DNA from: Lineus longissimus
Lineage: Eukaryota; Nemertea; Pilidiophora; Heteronemertea; Lineidae
Length of the DNA: 64,000 bases
Assembly (NCBI RefSeq): GCF_910592395.1
Contig: NC_088313.1
Location: 12,664,437-12,728,436, forward strand
Direction of reading: 5' to 3'
Shown here: positions 21,868 to 35,800 of the stretch, piece by piece
How the letters are laid out: every line of letters begins with the position of its first letter
Numbering within the stretch: the stretch's first letter is position 1
Notes under the pieces: model-generated
Told to the model about the DNA's origin: nothing
Seen by the model: only the letters and a program-made list of their open reading frames with translations
The model's database searches: none
Made by a program: the position numbers and the translations under genes

Positions 21868-22735
21868 GTGACTGCCACATCTTTTTCATCGTTTTGGCCC
21901 TATTCAGTGTCGTTGTGACTGTCGCATATCTCACATCGTGTTGGCAAGATTGTGGAGCGGCCAGGCCCTGTTCCGTCCAGTTGTTATTATCGCATTTCCA
22001 ACATCCTGTTGGCAAGACGTTGGAGCTGCCAGGTCCGTCCCATTCAATCTAGAATATGTGACTGTCACATCTCTTTCATCGTGTTGGCAAGACGGTGGAG
22101 CTGCCAGGTCCTATTCGATCTAATTGTCACTGGTGCAACTCTCTGACCGTGTTGGCAAGACGTAGGAGCTGCAAGGCACCATTCGATCTAGTCCTGACTA
22201 TCACATATCTTTCATCGGTTTGGCAAGACCGTGGAGCTGCCAGGCCCCATTTGATCTGGTTGTGACTGTCGCATCGCTTTCATCGTTTTGGTAAGACGGT
22301 GGGGCTGCAAGATCCTATTCCGTCGAGTTGTGACTGTCACCTTGTTGGCAAGACAGTTGAGCTGCCAGGCCCCATTTGATCAAGTTGTTACTGTCGCACC
22401 TCTCATCGTGCTGGCAAGACGGTGGAGCTGCCAGGTCCTGTTCTGTCCAGTTGTGACTATCATATCTCTCTCATAGCGTTGGTAAGACGGTGGGGCTGCC
22501 AGGTCATGTTCTGTCCAGTTGTGACTATCATATCTCTCTCATAGCGTTGGTAAGACGGCGGGGCTGCCAGGTCATGTTCCGTCCAGTTGTGACTGTCATA
22601 TCTCTCTCATAGCGTTGGTAAGACGGCGGGGCTGCCAGGTCATGTTCTGTCCAGCTGTGACTATCATATCTCTCTCATCGCGTTGGTAAGACAGTGGGGC
22701 TGCCAGGTCATGTTCCGTCAAGTTGTGACGGTCAC
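21868..22735 (+). repeat. 68-bp satellite
   Basis: About 12 units of GTTGGCAAGACGGTGGAGCT...CCAGGTC...GTTGTGACTGTC with starts at 22081, 22149, 22217, 22285 and later 22476, 22544, 22612 and 22680. The last four units are nearly identical. Confidence 0.9.
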
Positions 22736-22739
22736 GTGG

Positions 22740-24985
22740 TTCAACCAAAGGGGTTCCTTGCTTTGGAATGGTTGTGCAAAGGGACTGTCCACAATGTATT
22801 TAAACCACATGGTTCATCAGTATGAGATGGTTGTGTTCAGAAACTCTCCCCATCGTGGTTGTGACACAGGGCTCATCAGCATGGGATTGTTGTGCTCAGA
22901 AACTGTCATCAATGTGGTTGTGCCACAGGGTCTACCAGTACGGGATGGTTGTGCTTAGGGACTGTCCTCAATGTGGTTGTGCCACAGGGTGTCTTCAGTA
23001 CTGGATGGTTGTGCACAGGGACTGTCCTCAATGTGGGTGTACCACAGGGTGTCTTCAGTACGGCATGGTTGGGCACAGGGACTGTCCTCAATATGGTTGT
23101 GCCACAGGGTTTCGTCGGTATGGGATGGTTGTGCACAGGGACTGTCGTCAATATGGTTGTGCCACAGGGTTTCGTCAGTAGGATGGTTGTGCATGGGGAC
23201 TGTCCTCAATGTGGTTGTGCCACAGGGTCCACCAGTACGGAATGGTCGTGCACAGTTACTGTCCTCAATGTGGGTATACCCTAGGGTTTCTTCAGTACGG
23301 AATGGTTGAGCACAGGGACTGTCAACAATGTGGGTGTACCACAGGGTGTCTTCAGTACGGGATAGCTGTGCACATTGACTGTCTTCAATGTGGGTGTACC
23401 ACAGGGTGTCTTCAGTACGGGATGGCTGTGCACAGGGACTGTCTTCAATGTGGTTGTTGACAAAGGGTTCGTCAGTACGGGATTGTTGTGCTCAGAAACT
23501 GTCTTCAATGTGGTTGTTGACACAGGGTTTCGTCAGTATAGGATGGTTGTGCTCAGAAACTGTCTTCAATGTGGTTGTTGACACAGGGTTCCGTCAGTAC
23601 AGGATTGTTGTTCTCAGAGACTGTCTTCAATGTGGTTGTTGACACAGGGTTTCGTCAGTCTGGGATGGTTTTGCTCAGAAACTGTCTTCAATGTGGTTGT
23701 TGACACAGGGTTCCGTCAGTACAGGATTGTTGTGCTCAGAAACTGTCTTCAATGTGGTTGTTGACACAGGGTTCCGTCAGTACGGGATTGTTGTGCTCAG
23801 AAACTGTCTTCAATGTGGTTGTTGACACAGGGTTCCGTCAGTATAGGATTGTTGTGCTCAGAAACTGTCTTCATTGTGGTTGTTGACACAGAGTTTCGTC
23901 ATTATTGGATTGTTGTGCTCAGAAACTGTTTTCAATGTAGTTGTTGACACAGGGTTCCGTCAGTATAGGCTGTTGTGCTCAGAAACTGTCTTCAATGTGG
24001 TTGTTTACACAGAGTTTCGTCAGTATAGGATTGTTGTGCTCAGAAACTGTCTTCATTGTGGTTGTTGACAGAGATTTTCGTCAGTATAGGATTGTTGTGC
24101 TCAGAAACTGTCTTCAATGTGGTTGTTGACAGAGAGTTTGGTCAGTATGGGATGGTTGTGCTCAGAAACTGTCTTCAATGTGGTTGTTGACACAGGGTTT
24201 TGTCAGTATAGGATTGTTGTGCTCAGAAACTGTCTTCAATGTAGTTGTTGACACAGGGTTCCGTCAGTATAGGATTGTTGTGCTCAGAAACTGTCTTCAA
24301 TGTGATTGTTGACAGAGAGTTTCGTCAGTATAGGATTGTTGTGCTCAGAAACTGTCTTCAATGTAGTTGTTGACACAGGGTTCCGTCAGTAAAGGATTGT
24401 TGTGCTCAGGGACTGTCTTCATTGTAGTTGTTGACACAGGGTTTCGTCAGTACGGGATTGTTGTGCTCAGAAACTGTCTTCAATGTGGTTGTTGACAGAG
24501 AGTTTCGTCAGTATAGGATTGTTGTGCTCAGAAACTGTCTTCAATGTGGTTGTTGACAGAGAGTTTCGTCAGTATAGGATTGTTGTGCTCAGAAACTGTC
24601 TTCAATGTAGTTGTTGACACAGAGTTTCGTCAGTAAAGGATTGTTGTGCTCAGGGACTGTCTTCAATGTGGTTGTTGACACAGGGCTCATCAGTATGGGA
24701 TGGTTGTTCTCAGAGACTGTCCTCAATGTGGTTGTGCCAGAGCGTCTGGTCCTTCAGTATTGGATGGTTGTGCTCAGAAATTGTCTTCAATGTTGTTGTT
24801 GACACAGGGTTCATGGGTCTGGTATGGTTGGCCTCGGGGACTGTCCACAATGTGGTTGAACCAGTATGATATGGTTGTGCTCAGGGACTGTCCATAATGT
24901 TGTTCAGAATTGGATGGTTGTGCAAAGGATCTGTCTCCAATGTGGCGGACGGTTCATTGGTACGGGAGGGTTGTGCACAGGAGAT
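22740..24985 (+). repeat. 61-bp satellite, main array
   Basis: About 36 units. The part before about 23450 has the variant GTGCCACAGGG; after that a homogenised variant GTTGACACAGGG dominates with an exact 61-bp step (for example 23471, 23532, 23654). The right end decays after 24800. Frames rotate because 61 is not a multiple of 3, so long open frames here are spurious. Confidence 0.93.
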
Positions 24986-26542
24986 GTACCCAATATGGTG
25001 AGGAACTCCTGGCACCAATCAGCTCTACGTCCAGACACACTTCCATCAGTAGATGGCATTATGATGCAAGCTCTGTGTGGCACTTTTGGATCCCAACGAC
25101 ATCCATTATTCAGGTTTCACTATGAATTGTGTGCTTCCTTCCAAAATACGTTTAAGACAAGAAGAGTCAATGTCTTTGATTTCCTTTAAAATCTCTGATG
25201 AATTAAATTTGATGAGAAACAAAGCTTTTGCAACATGTTTTTATTGTCAAGTGAAAATTCGTTTTGAAACGTTCAATAACAAACATGAAAAATTAAATCA
25301 TTAGTTAACGGAATGTATTTATAACATTGCATACACATTTAGAAGGTTTATATGTAAATAAAGGAAAATTCAGCAGAAAATAGCAGAAATCTTTAACATT
25401 TATGTAGGGATGAAATGAAAAGGAAGAGTATTTGGAAATATTAAGGTACATGTAATTTGGTACAATTAATTATGGCCCATGTTCGCATTAATGTGTACTG
25501 CCAGCTATTTTCTGCACTGTCATGGCTGTAAGGGCAATAATTGTACCACTTTACCTTACTGGGTCCTTTAGATATGATTAGAAATCAGCACGAATCAACT
25601 GTAAACGGTAAAGGAAGTTACATGTAGATACAAAATTCAGCAGGAAAATATTTTATGCAACAATATGATATTAAATATCACCTATATCAACTTACAAAAT
25701 GTGAAAGAGTATCATTGCATAATGTAATATATCTATTTTTGATAAAAACAGTTTCAAAGTTAGGAATTAACCTGAAACTGGAAAACTTGACATTTTTACT
25801 GTTGGCCCTGATCCTCTTAAACTTGGAGAACAGATAGATCATTACTATATATGGGCAATGCCATTCTGTTTTGCAACTAAACTCCCCCTACACAAAAACC
25901 AATCAAACAGAGAACTTTTGGACGGAGTACATTTGTAAAATGAAACGGACGGATCAAAAAACAAAAGATTTTCGCATAGAAGTTTTACAAAAGGAATTAC
26001 TTTCAAAACTTATATCACAGTACAGAGGAGATACACAGCAAATTCTAAATGATAAAGCCTTTGCATAAAACTGTTACCATAGGTTCCTAGAAAATGATCA
26101 TGGAATGATTTTGAAATCGATTACTCAGCAGTAAGTTACTAAATCAATATCAGGAAAGTTCTATGTAGACTTTGTGATGATTCTGCAAGAAACATCTTTA
26201 CAATTCATAGACACCTACAAGAACAATAACATCTCAAATTTATCACAGACATTTTAACATCAAGTTGGACCAACACCTGTATCAAACTGCTTGTCTACAA
26301 TTGCTGTGATATTTTTGGACCCAAAGGCCCTTAGATGTCAATGAAACAAAGCTAACTTTTGGTTTTCAACCGTTTTTTCCTAAAATGCAGAAAATACAAA
26401 TTGATCACTGAATACCACTGGACTGGAGAGAGTGCCCCCTATATGAAAGCACATGACTTTCACGGAAAGCTTACAATCCCCGATAACTTTGTATGCGTCA
26501 CAAGTTGTAATTGTGAAATTTTTCGGTAGAAATAGTGTCGTT
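24986..26542. other. Gene-free stretch downstream of CFAP43
   Basis: AT-rich with stop codons in all frames. I see no gene, repeat family or RNA in it. Confidence 0.5.
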
Positions 26543-26548
26543 TTTATT
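26543..26548 (-). terminator. Likely CFAP43 polyadenylation signal
   Basis: AATAAA on the minus strand lies about 125 nt after the CFAP43 stop codon, with no other hexamer seen nearer. The position fits a short 3' UTR. Confidence 0.55.
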
Positions 26549-26670
26549 CCAGACTTTCTCAATCAAATTTTATAATTCCCGCGAGTGGCTACATTTATCA
26601 GAAATACACCTGGTCTTGCCTAGCATATATCGTAGAGGCAGAAAATGTCTTTTTCACAACGTTATCGAGT

Positions 26671-26840
26671 TTATCGTTCGACTTGTACCAGTGCAGGGAA
26701 GGTTCTCATCCTCAGCCTCTCCACCTCTGCCCTCAGGACGGCCACCTCCTGAGCCTGCGCCTTGGCGAGATCAACAAGTTTCCGCCGCTGCACGATATCT
26801 TGGTAACGTTTTTCGGCACCGCCGTCACTGTGCTTCTCAG
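26671..26840 (-). CDS. CFAP43: CFAP43 exon Z, last exon with stop
   Basis: It is 170 nt and enters in phase 1. It encodes [40 protein letters not shown] and the end [11 protein letters not shown], then TAA. The end matches the recalled vertebrate C-terminus closely. Confidence 0.96.
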
Positions 26841-29800
26841 CTGAAATGAATAAATTATAACAAATTGAAATTGACAGACTCTGGGGCAAAAACAAGACCA
26901 GAAACAGTGAAGACAAGTAAAGTAGAACCTCCCTTAGCGGACACCTCTCTATTAAGGACACCCTCTCTATTAACAACACTAGTTTTGGTCCCAAATTGGG
27001 TGTTTCCATTCAATTTGACCTCACTAATCAGGACACCCCTCTATTAGGACAGCACTTGTCTCACACTTAGCCGAAGCAACAAGGTATTACCCACGTTGCC
27101 CTTCATTCTGCAAAAATAATGCTTCGAGCAACAATCTTAAAGTGAATTTCATACCATTGACTTCATGGATGTGGCGTCTCTCATTGACATTGACGTTCAA
27201 ATCCTCAAGGTCAACATCTAACTGTTTATTGTCCTCTTGTTTTTCTCGGATGACCTTATGTAAATCTTTCAAAATGCGTTTCCTCTCTTCGACATTTTTC
27301 TCATGCACTTCTTTCTGTTTGACTATGGTCTGTTCAAGCGTAGCGATTTCTTGGACCTTTCTGGCATCATGATCCTCTTCGATCAAATACTGAAATGGTA
27401 GGAAAATGAAATAACATTTATTTAACCCTTTGCCAAGAAATTTCTCATGCAAAAATTACCCATCTATGACCATCCTGACCCACCCACAAGTGGAGTATTA
27501 TTGACTCCCTTTGCATGCACAACTTCTGACACATAGTCAGAAAGAGTTTTAACTCCATACTAGGTTAAAACTTCATGACAGTTTGGCACATGACAGTGTG
27601 ACCCTCCAGCCCACAATAACCAAGCATCCTAAACAATGGAGAGTACTACTCCCAGTCACCTGATGTTACTATCAAAGCTGGAATAAGCTGGGGCCTGATA
27701 GGCCACTAGGCTCATGACAGATGACCCCCCATCCGACCTGTGATAAACAAGCATCCTAGCAATGGGGTGTACTGCCCCCAGTCACCTGATGTTACTGCTA
27801 GAGCTGGAATGAGCTACATGCCTCCTAGCTAGGAAATTGACCCCCAGACAACCAGAAGTCCTGCTCGTGTTTAAACTTACAGCCTGGATTTCCCTTGTGA
27901 CCTTGAGCATCTGTATATCACGCATCTTATTTTTCAAGTCTTCCATTTCCATCAGCATCTTCTTGTGCTCCCTGAAAACGTAAGTTAACGAAAGAAAATA
28001 AGCACTTCATCAAGTTTTGAGGCCCATAATCTGGAAGACTGATCACCCAAGAAGAGTGAATCAGTTTCTCGCCACAAATCAGCATTTTCGTTTCAGCATT
28101 TCATCTTATCTTACCATTCTTGGTGTATGATTCCCTTCCTAAAGTCCTTGCTTTCGACCATGCTGGATATCTTGCCTTCTCCAAGAGCCTGAAAAAGCAT
28201 ATATAAATTCACTGTAAAATGCAATTAAAGAGAAGTCACCACTATAAAGCAAGAATTTTTTTTTTACAAACTCGATTCACCCCATCATGCAAATGTCTTC
28301 CCAGAAGGCACTTTGGTCTTCTTCTGCGTTCAAAATTTTTGAGATGCACGCAAGACAGTCAGTCTGTTTTCGGTAACCAAGGCACCTCTCCTAGAAAGTT
28401 CTGCCATTGAGCCCAAGAGTTTCGTTATCAGGGCAGTGTCTCTCGACCAATATTTCTCTTTTCTTCATGAGGTAGCAGGTCTAAAGCTCATGAGCCATTG
28501 TCAGGTCTCCAGCTCCACATAGGAGGCACTGTGATGAGTAGGCCTTCCGAAATTATAAGCCCCTGTGTTGTTCTGATGGAAGCTCCCCAGGAAAATGTGA
28601 TGGGACTGCATCAACCCAGTTTTTGATAGTTTGCCGTATCCAGGAACAGTTGCCTAGATAAATGATGAGCCCAGTCTATCCTGAGTTACGTTTTTCTTCT
28701 TCTTCTTCGGCAATACAGTGGAACCTCCCTTAGCAGACACCTCTCCATTATGGACAACCTCTCTAATAAGGACACTAGTTTTAGTCCAAAAACAGTTGTT
28801 TCTATTCAATTCGACCTCTCTAATCAGGACACCTCTCTATTAAGGACATCACTTGTCTGTCCCGAGGGTGTCCTTAATAGAGAGGTTCTACTGTATTAAC
28901 AATGTTAGAATTACCCTTGCTGACTAGGGTAGGGGTTGAAGCTATTTTTGTGGCACTGAGTGCTGACACTGTTGACCATCATTAGCAGACTAAAGACTAA
29001 AAGAACTATTGAATTCCTCACCCGGATTTTTGCGTTGAGATCCTCGACGACACTCCTGTGGATGAGGATGCTGTGGCTGTAGTCGTGGATGAACGGCCCA
29101 GCATCCACCTCCACTTGACCTTGCTTCAGCAGCAGCTGGATCTCAAGGTTACACTGGAACCGCATCTTGTCATCCTTCACCCTGAGCAGAAATAAGACAA
29201 GATGATAAGTTTGGCTTCTTTCAGGTTACTTTTTAAAAGAATCCTTCATCGAACTGCTCTGTCACACGGAATTTCTGTAGATAGTACATCAAAGTCTTTG
29301 AATGTCTATACTAACACACCTTGTTTGTAACGTAGCCTCAATTTGCAAGTATTTTATACAGCGCCTCACTTTCAAGCCAGCAGACTCTCGATTATACGAT
29401 TGAGATATGGACTGCACAATCGAGTTGCAGGAGCTCGGTTGGATTTCAATTGAACAAAGCCACAGTCAATGAGAGTTTTCAGTACGTTCTGTGAGGAAAA
29501 CACGCAAGATCTTCGGAGTGATAGAACAGAATTGAAACCCCACTGTTGGGTCTCTGTATTAAAATCGAGGCCGTCAGGGTAAGCTAAAAATTCCACTAAA
29601 CACCTTCACCAAAAGCACCTCAGGTTTGGTTCACATTTTAGTTCCACCCTCCAGGTCTTGATTTTAGTAGAAACCCGACAGCGCTGTGTAAATTTCTTGA
29701 TTAAAGAACTAAAGAGGCTCAGAGCTAACAATTTCACTGACTAAGTTGTTTCTTAAGCATGGCCCAATGACCACCATGTTATGTTCCACATCATTTTCCC

Positions 29801-32800
29801 CAGTTCATGTCACTATGCAAATACAAGACCACCGCTAGGAACAGACCTTATTCTAATCTAGACACAGACGAGTCTCAATCTATTAAGTAATGACTAGATC
29901 CACGATAATGGCCCAGTGGCAAAGAAACTGCCTCATGTCCATCAGATCAAAGATTTGTGGGGTCTGGAGGTTCCAACGACACAGTTTTTCAATTTTAAAT
30001 TCAAATCACTCAACACTTTCAGCGCCCTAGTTTCACCTCCAAAAAAACCTTTTCAGACCCAAAGTAGCCGTATTTTCTTCTTTCTCTGGTTGAAAATTGA
30101 CAACAAGTTACCAAAATGGCCACCTTTTCAGCAGTCCCCGACCCCCTCAACAATATTCTGAAGTCAGAATCACCGCATAACAGTGTTATTGCGATGAATG
30201 AGTCATTTCCTTCATCACCTTGAAGATGGCATATGTGTTGCTTTAACGTTGAAGCCTTTAGAGAACTAATAAGTGGCTGGAGGCGGGGGTATTTTGGGCA
30301 AAAAACCCAACATAGATCTACGTTGGAAAGTGTTAATGTTTTTTGCTAAACTTACTTGTTGAGAGCATGTGTGAGGTCATCTATCTCATTTCTCAGTTTC
30401 TCATCTTCCTCCTGGCGTTTCTGCATGAAGGCGTTCATGTCGGCCAGAATCAGTGCCTTGGCCTTCACCTGCAATCAAGGAGATAATACTGATGGGTTAC
30501 AACTTCAACTTCAAGAGGTTAAGTTTTACGCTCTTGTCCAAGTCATGTCCGCTGTAGCTAGAGATACCAGTTGTCCCCCGGATTTAACTGAGTCTTAAGA
30601 AAAGATTTGAGCAAAAAAGCGCACATATGCCCAGGTTGATTTCATCGATGCACTCCCAGTTTGCTCTGTCTATTGGTTATAAACACCTGCACGTGATAGT
30701 TTGTAAGATTTAGCAATATCACACATTTTTTTGGCAATATGTGTACAATGTTGTATCTTTGACCATGTGTCAGACTATGTGGACTAGTGGCATCTCCTTG
30801 GCTAAGAGGAATGAGGAACCTGCACAACAAAACCTGCCAATAGGGGGCCCTGCAGGCAAGTGGACCATGGTTGTAAAGAGAAAGCCATTTCCCAGGTCAA
30901 TGATTATTGAATATTTCATCCCTTAATAACTCTACACGGGGAAAAAGCACCAAAAATGTTGATTTATTGATCCTTGATTCGTTTTAGATGAATTTTAGGA
31001 AGAAAATCAGTAAAACTTAATTTTTTAATGGAAAATGCACTGGAAGTGTACCTTTTAGTACTGGTGCTGCCATCTGGATTTTTAGTTCTGTAGGTTTCTT
31101 ATTTGGGTGTTTCGAGGGGGTTGGCACCCAAATTGGTCACAACTGCCCAAAATTGGCGACAGTTCACAAAATGGGGATATCCCTGCCTTACGAATCATAA
31201 CCAACCATCTGAATTAATTATGACACAATCAGAAAGTGATGCTGTTAAACTAAAGAAGTCAACTCACCAGTTGTTCACTCTCTATCTTCTGCCTCCTGTA
31301 GGCACACATCTTCTGCCAGATGTGTAGCTCAACCCCCTCGGGTATGTTGATATCTTTATCGAGTTCGATCATTGCTGCCTCGAGCGATTGCTTGGCCAAG
31401 GAGTGCTGGCGTGCCGTGCTCGGCCGATCAAGGAATGGGTTCGGCGCATGGTCATGGCTGGGTGTGTCTTTGGCGGCCCTGGGACCTCTGGAGAGAGATG
31501 AAGACTATGATGAAATGGCAAAAGCTCCCATTGAGGACTACATTTGAGTCCACAACACAATGCTAACCTGGATGTTGTGATTATTGTTCCTTCAAAGACT
31601 AATCAAAACATACATGTGTGGAGGCCTACATGCACATGCACATGTACAGATGCGTGGATACTTGACTTCTAAGTATCCGGAAAAATCTTTGCAGTTTCCT
31701 TCTATGATCTTCGAAGCACTGCAAAAATTATACCGGAGAACTTTTATTGACCACTGCCACTGGCTAGAAGCCTTGGCCCGGTTGTTCAAAGCTCCAGTAT
31801 CTGCTGATGGTGGTTTTGTCAGGCTAACCCAAAATGGCGGGAGATTTCAGTCAACCGATTTTCAGTGGCTGAAGCGCTTGTACATTGACTAAAAACAAAG
31901 CCATAAATGAGTTCGAATCAATGCTCAGGCAGCTAACCCTAAAAATTAGATATTCTTCTGAAATTCACTTTATTCGTTGTACATAATGAGCTTCTGCCAA
32001 TTATTTCTGTTTCGGAAAAGGAGGCAAAAGTTCAATTTTTCATTAGAATGGCAACTTTTTGATTCTTTATATATCTTGGATTGCATTGCAGTAAATGAAA
32101 GAAGACACCAAGAGCTTTAAGATGACGTATGATGTATTGTAAGTAGTTCACAGCAATATTAATGTTAGATATTTTGATTCAAAATTGCTGTTTTTAAATT
32201 TTTTGGCGCGTAGCATGACAAAAATCATGCCACGGCATCAAAGAGTTAACATTATGGCAATTACCAGAGATAAAGACAACTGATCACCTTCAGATATAAT
32301 AAAGAGAGGAAGTACTGTAACCAAGTAAGCTAGACCCCTTAGTTCCAGTCACCAGAACATACTGTGAATACGGAAATATTTGTGACCATTTTATTTCAGA
32401 GTTTCATGAAATTGCAATTTTTTCAATTTAACATTCTCAGAACCCTGTCATAGCAATTTAGATAAGATTTTCTTTTTCGCTGACACATATTTTTGCAAGT
32501 ATCTGTAAATGCAAAAAACTCCAAAATATAAGGCACACAAATATTTCTGGGCTACAGTTTACCAATTAAAGCATCCCCAATGATAGTCCTTTCAATGCAG
32601 TCACCAAGAAAAAGAAATAATTAAAGCGGCACTGAGACCCCCTGCTCTGCCCAGAGCTAGAATACAAGGCAAAGTAAGGGCCAAAACTGAATTGAATGAA
32701 ACAGAATAATTCAAAAGGCATTGAACAAAGTTTTGAAAGTAAGTTATTGATCATATTTGTATAAAGGGTTTACCTTTTCAATGCATTTGCACTATGGATC

Positions 32801-35800
32801 CTAAATAAAACAAAGGTAAGGGATGGAATTTAGGAATGACGATAAAACAGGAGAGGGTTCAAGGGATGAGAAACTATCTGATGCAAGGATTGGAAGTCTC
32901 GTAACTTTTCGACGTTGATTTCAAGTGGTTTATGTTCCCAAACCACGGTACTGCAGCTGTCCAGTGATAGTCATTTCCCAGGAACAAAAGCTTCTGTGAG
33001 TTTTCACTTTGTCAAAGGAGTCAAAACAGCCCGAGAAACAGTAACAGTCTGACAAAATTCTGTAACAGGCTGACAGAATTCTGTAAAAGCCAGACAAATT
33101 TCTGTAAGTGTAACAACCTGACAAAATTCTGGAACAGGCTGATAAAATTCTGTAACAGTTTGACAAAATTCTGAAACAGCCTGACAAAATTCTGTATCAG
33201 CCTGACAAATTTCTGTAAACTAAAAGCCTGACAAAATTCTGTAACAGTCTGACAAAATTCTGTAACAGTCTGACAAAATTGTGTAAGAGTCTGACTAAAT
33301 TCTATATAGTCTGACAAACATCTGTACTAGCCTGACTAAATTCTGTATATTAATAAACAGCCTGACTAAATTCTGTGACAGTCTGACTAAATTCTGGAAC
33401 AGTCTGACAAAATTCTGGAACAGCCTGATAAAATTCTGTAACAGCCTGACAAAATTCTATAACAGTCTGACAAAATTCTGTAACAGCCTGACTAAATTCT
33501 GTAACAGCCTGACTAAATTCTGTGACAGTCTGACTAAATTCTGGAACAGTCAGACAAAATTCTGGAACAACCTGATAAAATTCTGTAACAGCCTGACAAA
33601 ATTCTGTAACAGTTTGACAAAATTCTGGAACAAATCAAGCTTTAGGAAGTGGAGTTGGAACAAAGTTAGAGAAATGGGTACGAATGTTAAATTTCCCATC
33701 GGATACTAATCAAAAGTGGTGCGTAGGTTTTTTTAAGGAAATAATATTCTACGGTACTTGTTCAGGTATCTCGTTTCTAGACTGAGGCAAAAATCATAAG
33801 GCGATAGACTCCATACCTGAGAGTGTCACTGAGAAAGCTTAGGTTTATACTAGCTAGAGTACCGCGTGACTTTGAAATCCTGTCAAATATCATAAATTGA
33901 TATGTTAGGTTATATATGGTGATTGGAATGAGGTAAAGCTTCAGACTACTGAGGTTAAAGGGGTACTCCGTTCAGTGGTCCAGTTAAATAGAAATCCACT
34001 AATACACAATGCTGTAGTGCAGTTATTGTGAATACTAATACTGTTTAAACTTAGTATTCATAGTATTTGTATATCAGTCTACACAATGGCAGTGTTGAAA
34101 TGTATATTTGATATATGTATTTTCGCAATTGGACATTTAAAAAAAATTCAATTACAAATTCAAAATCTTTAAAGGAAGGCGTAGGCCTTTAAGTATTAAC
34201 AAGAATGTATCAACTAACAATGTAAATCATAAAAAATGGTGTGACACTGTGCAGAGAGTCGGGGAACCTGATAGCTCAACTGGTAGTGCAGTGGACCGGC
34301 AATCCAAAGATCTGTGGTTTGAATCCCAGTCAAGGCAGCTTGATTTTTCTGTACTAATTTCATTCAACTAAGTCTAAATCAGGCATGTGGCTGTGGCAAA
34401 CTTATTAAGACAAAGATTATCTAAAAAATAATATCAACATTCTGAAAATTTTGAAAAAAGGGGATAAGACAACAGATAACCTTCACCAGAACATTGATTT
34501 ACCATGTATAAGATGTTGTGAAAAAGGTTTATCGTTACCAAAATAGTGATATGTGATAAAGAAATGTACATCAATTGACAACGTTCTCCAATTTGTGATC
34601 GCATATGACATGAAGACATTGTGACAAATTCTAACTGTGCCCGAATTAATTTGCCTAAAAACTGTGCCATACTTAAATCAAGACGTTCCTTTTGTCTTGT
34701 GCTCGAAAAGGTGGTTCTTTTAGAAATGTCTTACGCGTCGAAAATGGAGTCATCATCAGTGTCCGAGTCTAGTATCATTGAAATAGGAGTCTTGCTCAAT
34801 TCGGAGCGAGTCGTTGCAAGACTACCGCAGCCGTAGGACTGAGCAGACCTGGCGTAATGGCGCAGGAACGCATGGGTTCTGACAGCATGGGGGAAGAAAT
34901 GTGAAGAGATATTCCGTTACCAGTACGTTACGATTGAATTTCAGACTTAGTTTTGAAGCAAAACAGAAGAGCCAGGTAACTTGAATGCACAAAAACTGGG
35001 GCCTTTAGACACATGATTGGGCATAGAAACAGACGCATGGCATGATAGGAGCCTCATAGTCTAGTGGTAACACTGCCAGCTACCATGCAATAGGGCCAGG
35101 CTGCTATCCAAGATAAAACCCAGAATTGTATTTCTGAATAAACTGGCATAGCTTTCAAAGCACCAAAATTCCTGGCTCTTGATCACAAGTTTGAGGCTCA
35201 ATAAGAGATGAATTTTAAAATGAGGTGCTGTTGGATGAGACTCAAAGCCATAATCCCTTGTACCTGAGTGTCTTGGCCAGGGCAAGTCACTAGACCCCTC
35301 TCAGAAGTCAGGTGGACAGCAGCCTGTTGTGGACTCCCTACCACCCCGGCAAAAATCCAATGGGGTTATGACACTGGTAATGATGATGATGATGGTAATG
35401 ATGATGATGGAGATGATGATGATGATGATGATGATGGAGATGACAATAATGATGATGATGATGATGATAATGATGATATCACACACCAGAGAAGCAAACC
35501 ACCCATTCAAAAACCGAAATCAAAAGACCATACCAGAAATCAACTTAAATATGTGACCCGCTCTACCAAAACTAGGCGCTTGTCGCATCTGAACTTGACA
35601 GGTTGATACGGACTTGTTGTTCATTTCCCTATTGTAGACCTTTTGTTGAATATGACCAAATCAGTTTGTAATAGATTTTACAAAAGGTCAACAATAGGGA
35701 AATGAACAACAAGTCCGTATCAACCTGTCAAGTTCAGATGCGACAAGCGCCTAGTTTTGGTAAAGCGAGTCACATATAAGTAAACCATGATTCAAAGATA

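Noticed and set aside
22740-24985. CRISPR-like regular repeats
   Set aside because: The units are contiguous without unique spacers and the DNA is eukaryotic.
22683-25189. Many 60-130 codon frames in the satellite
   Set aside because: The 61-bp step rotates the frame and the same peptides recur in every frame; no gene signals.
34256-34345. Functional tRNA gene
   Set aside because: Boxes A and B are present, but acceptor and anticodon stems do not pair properly; a SINE head fits better.
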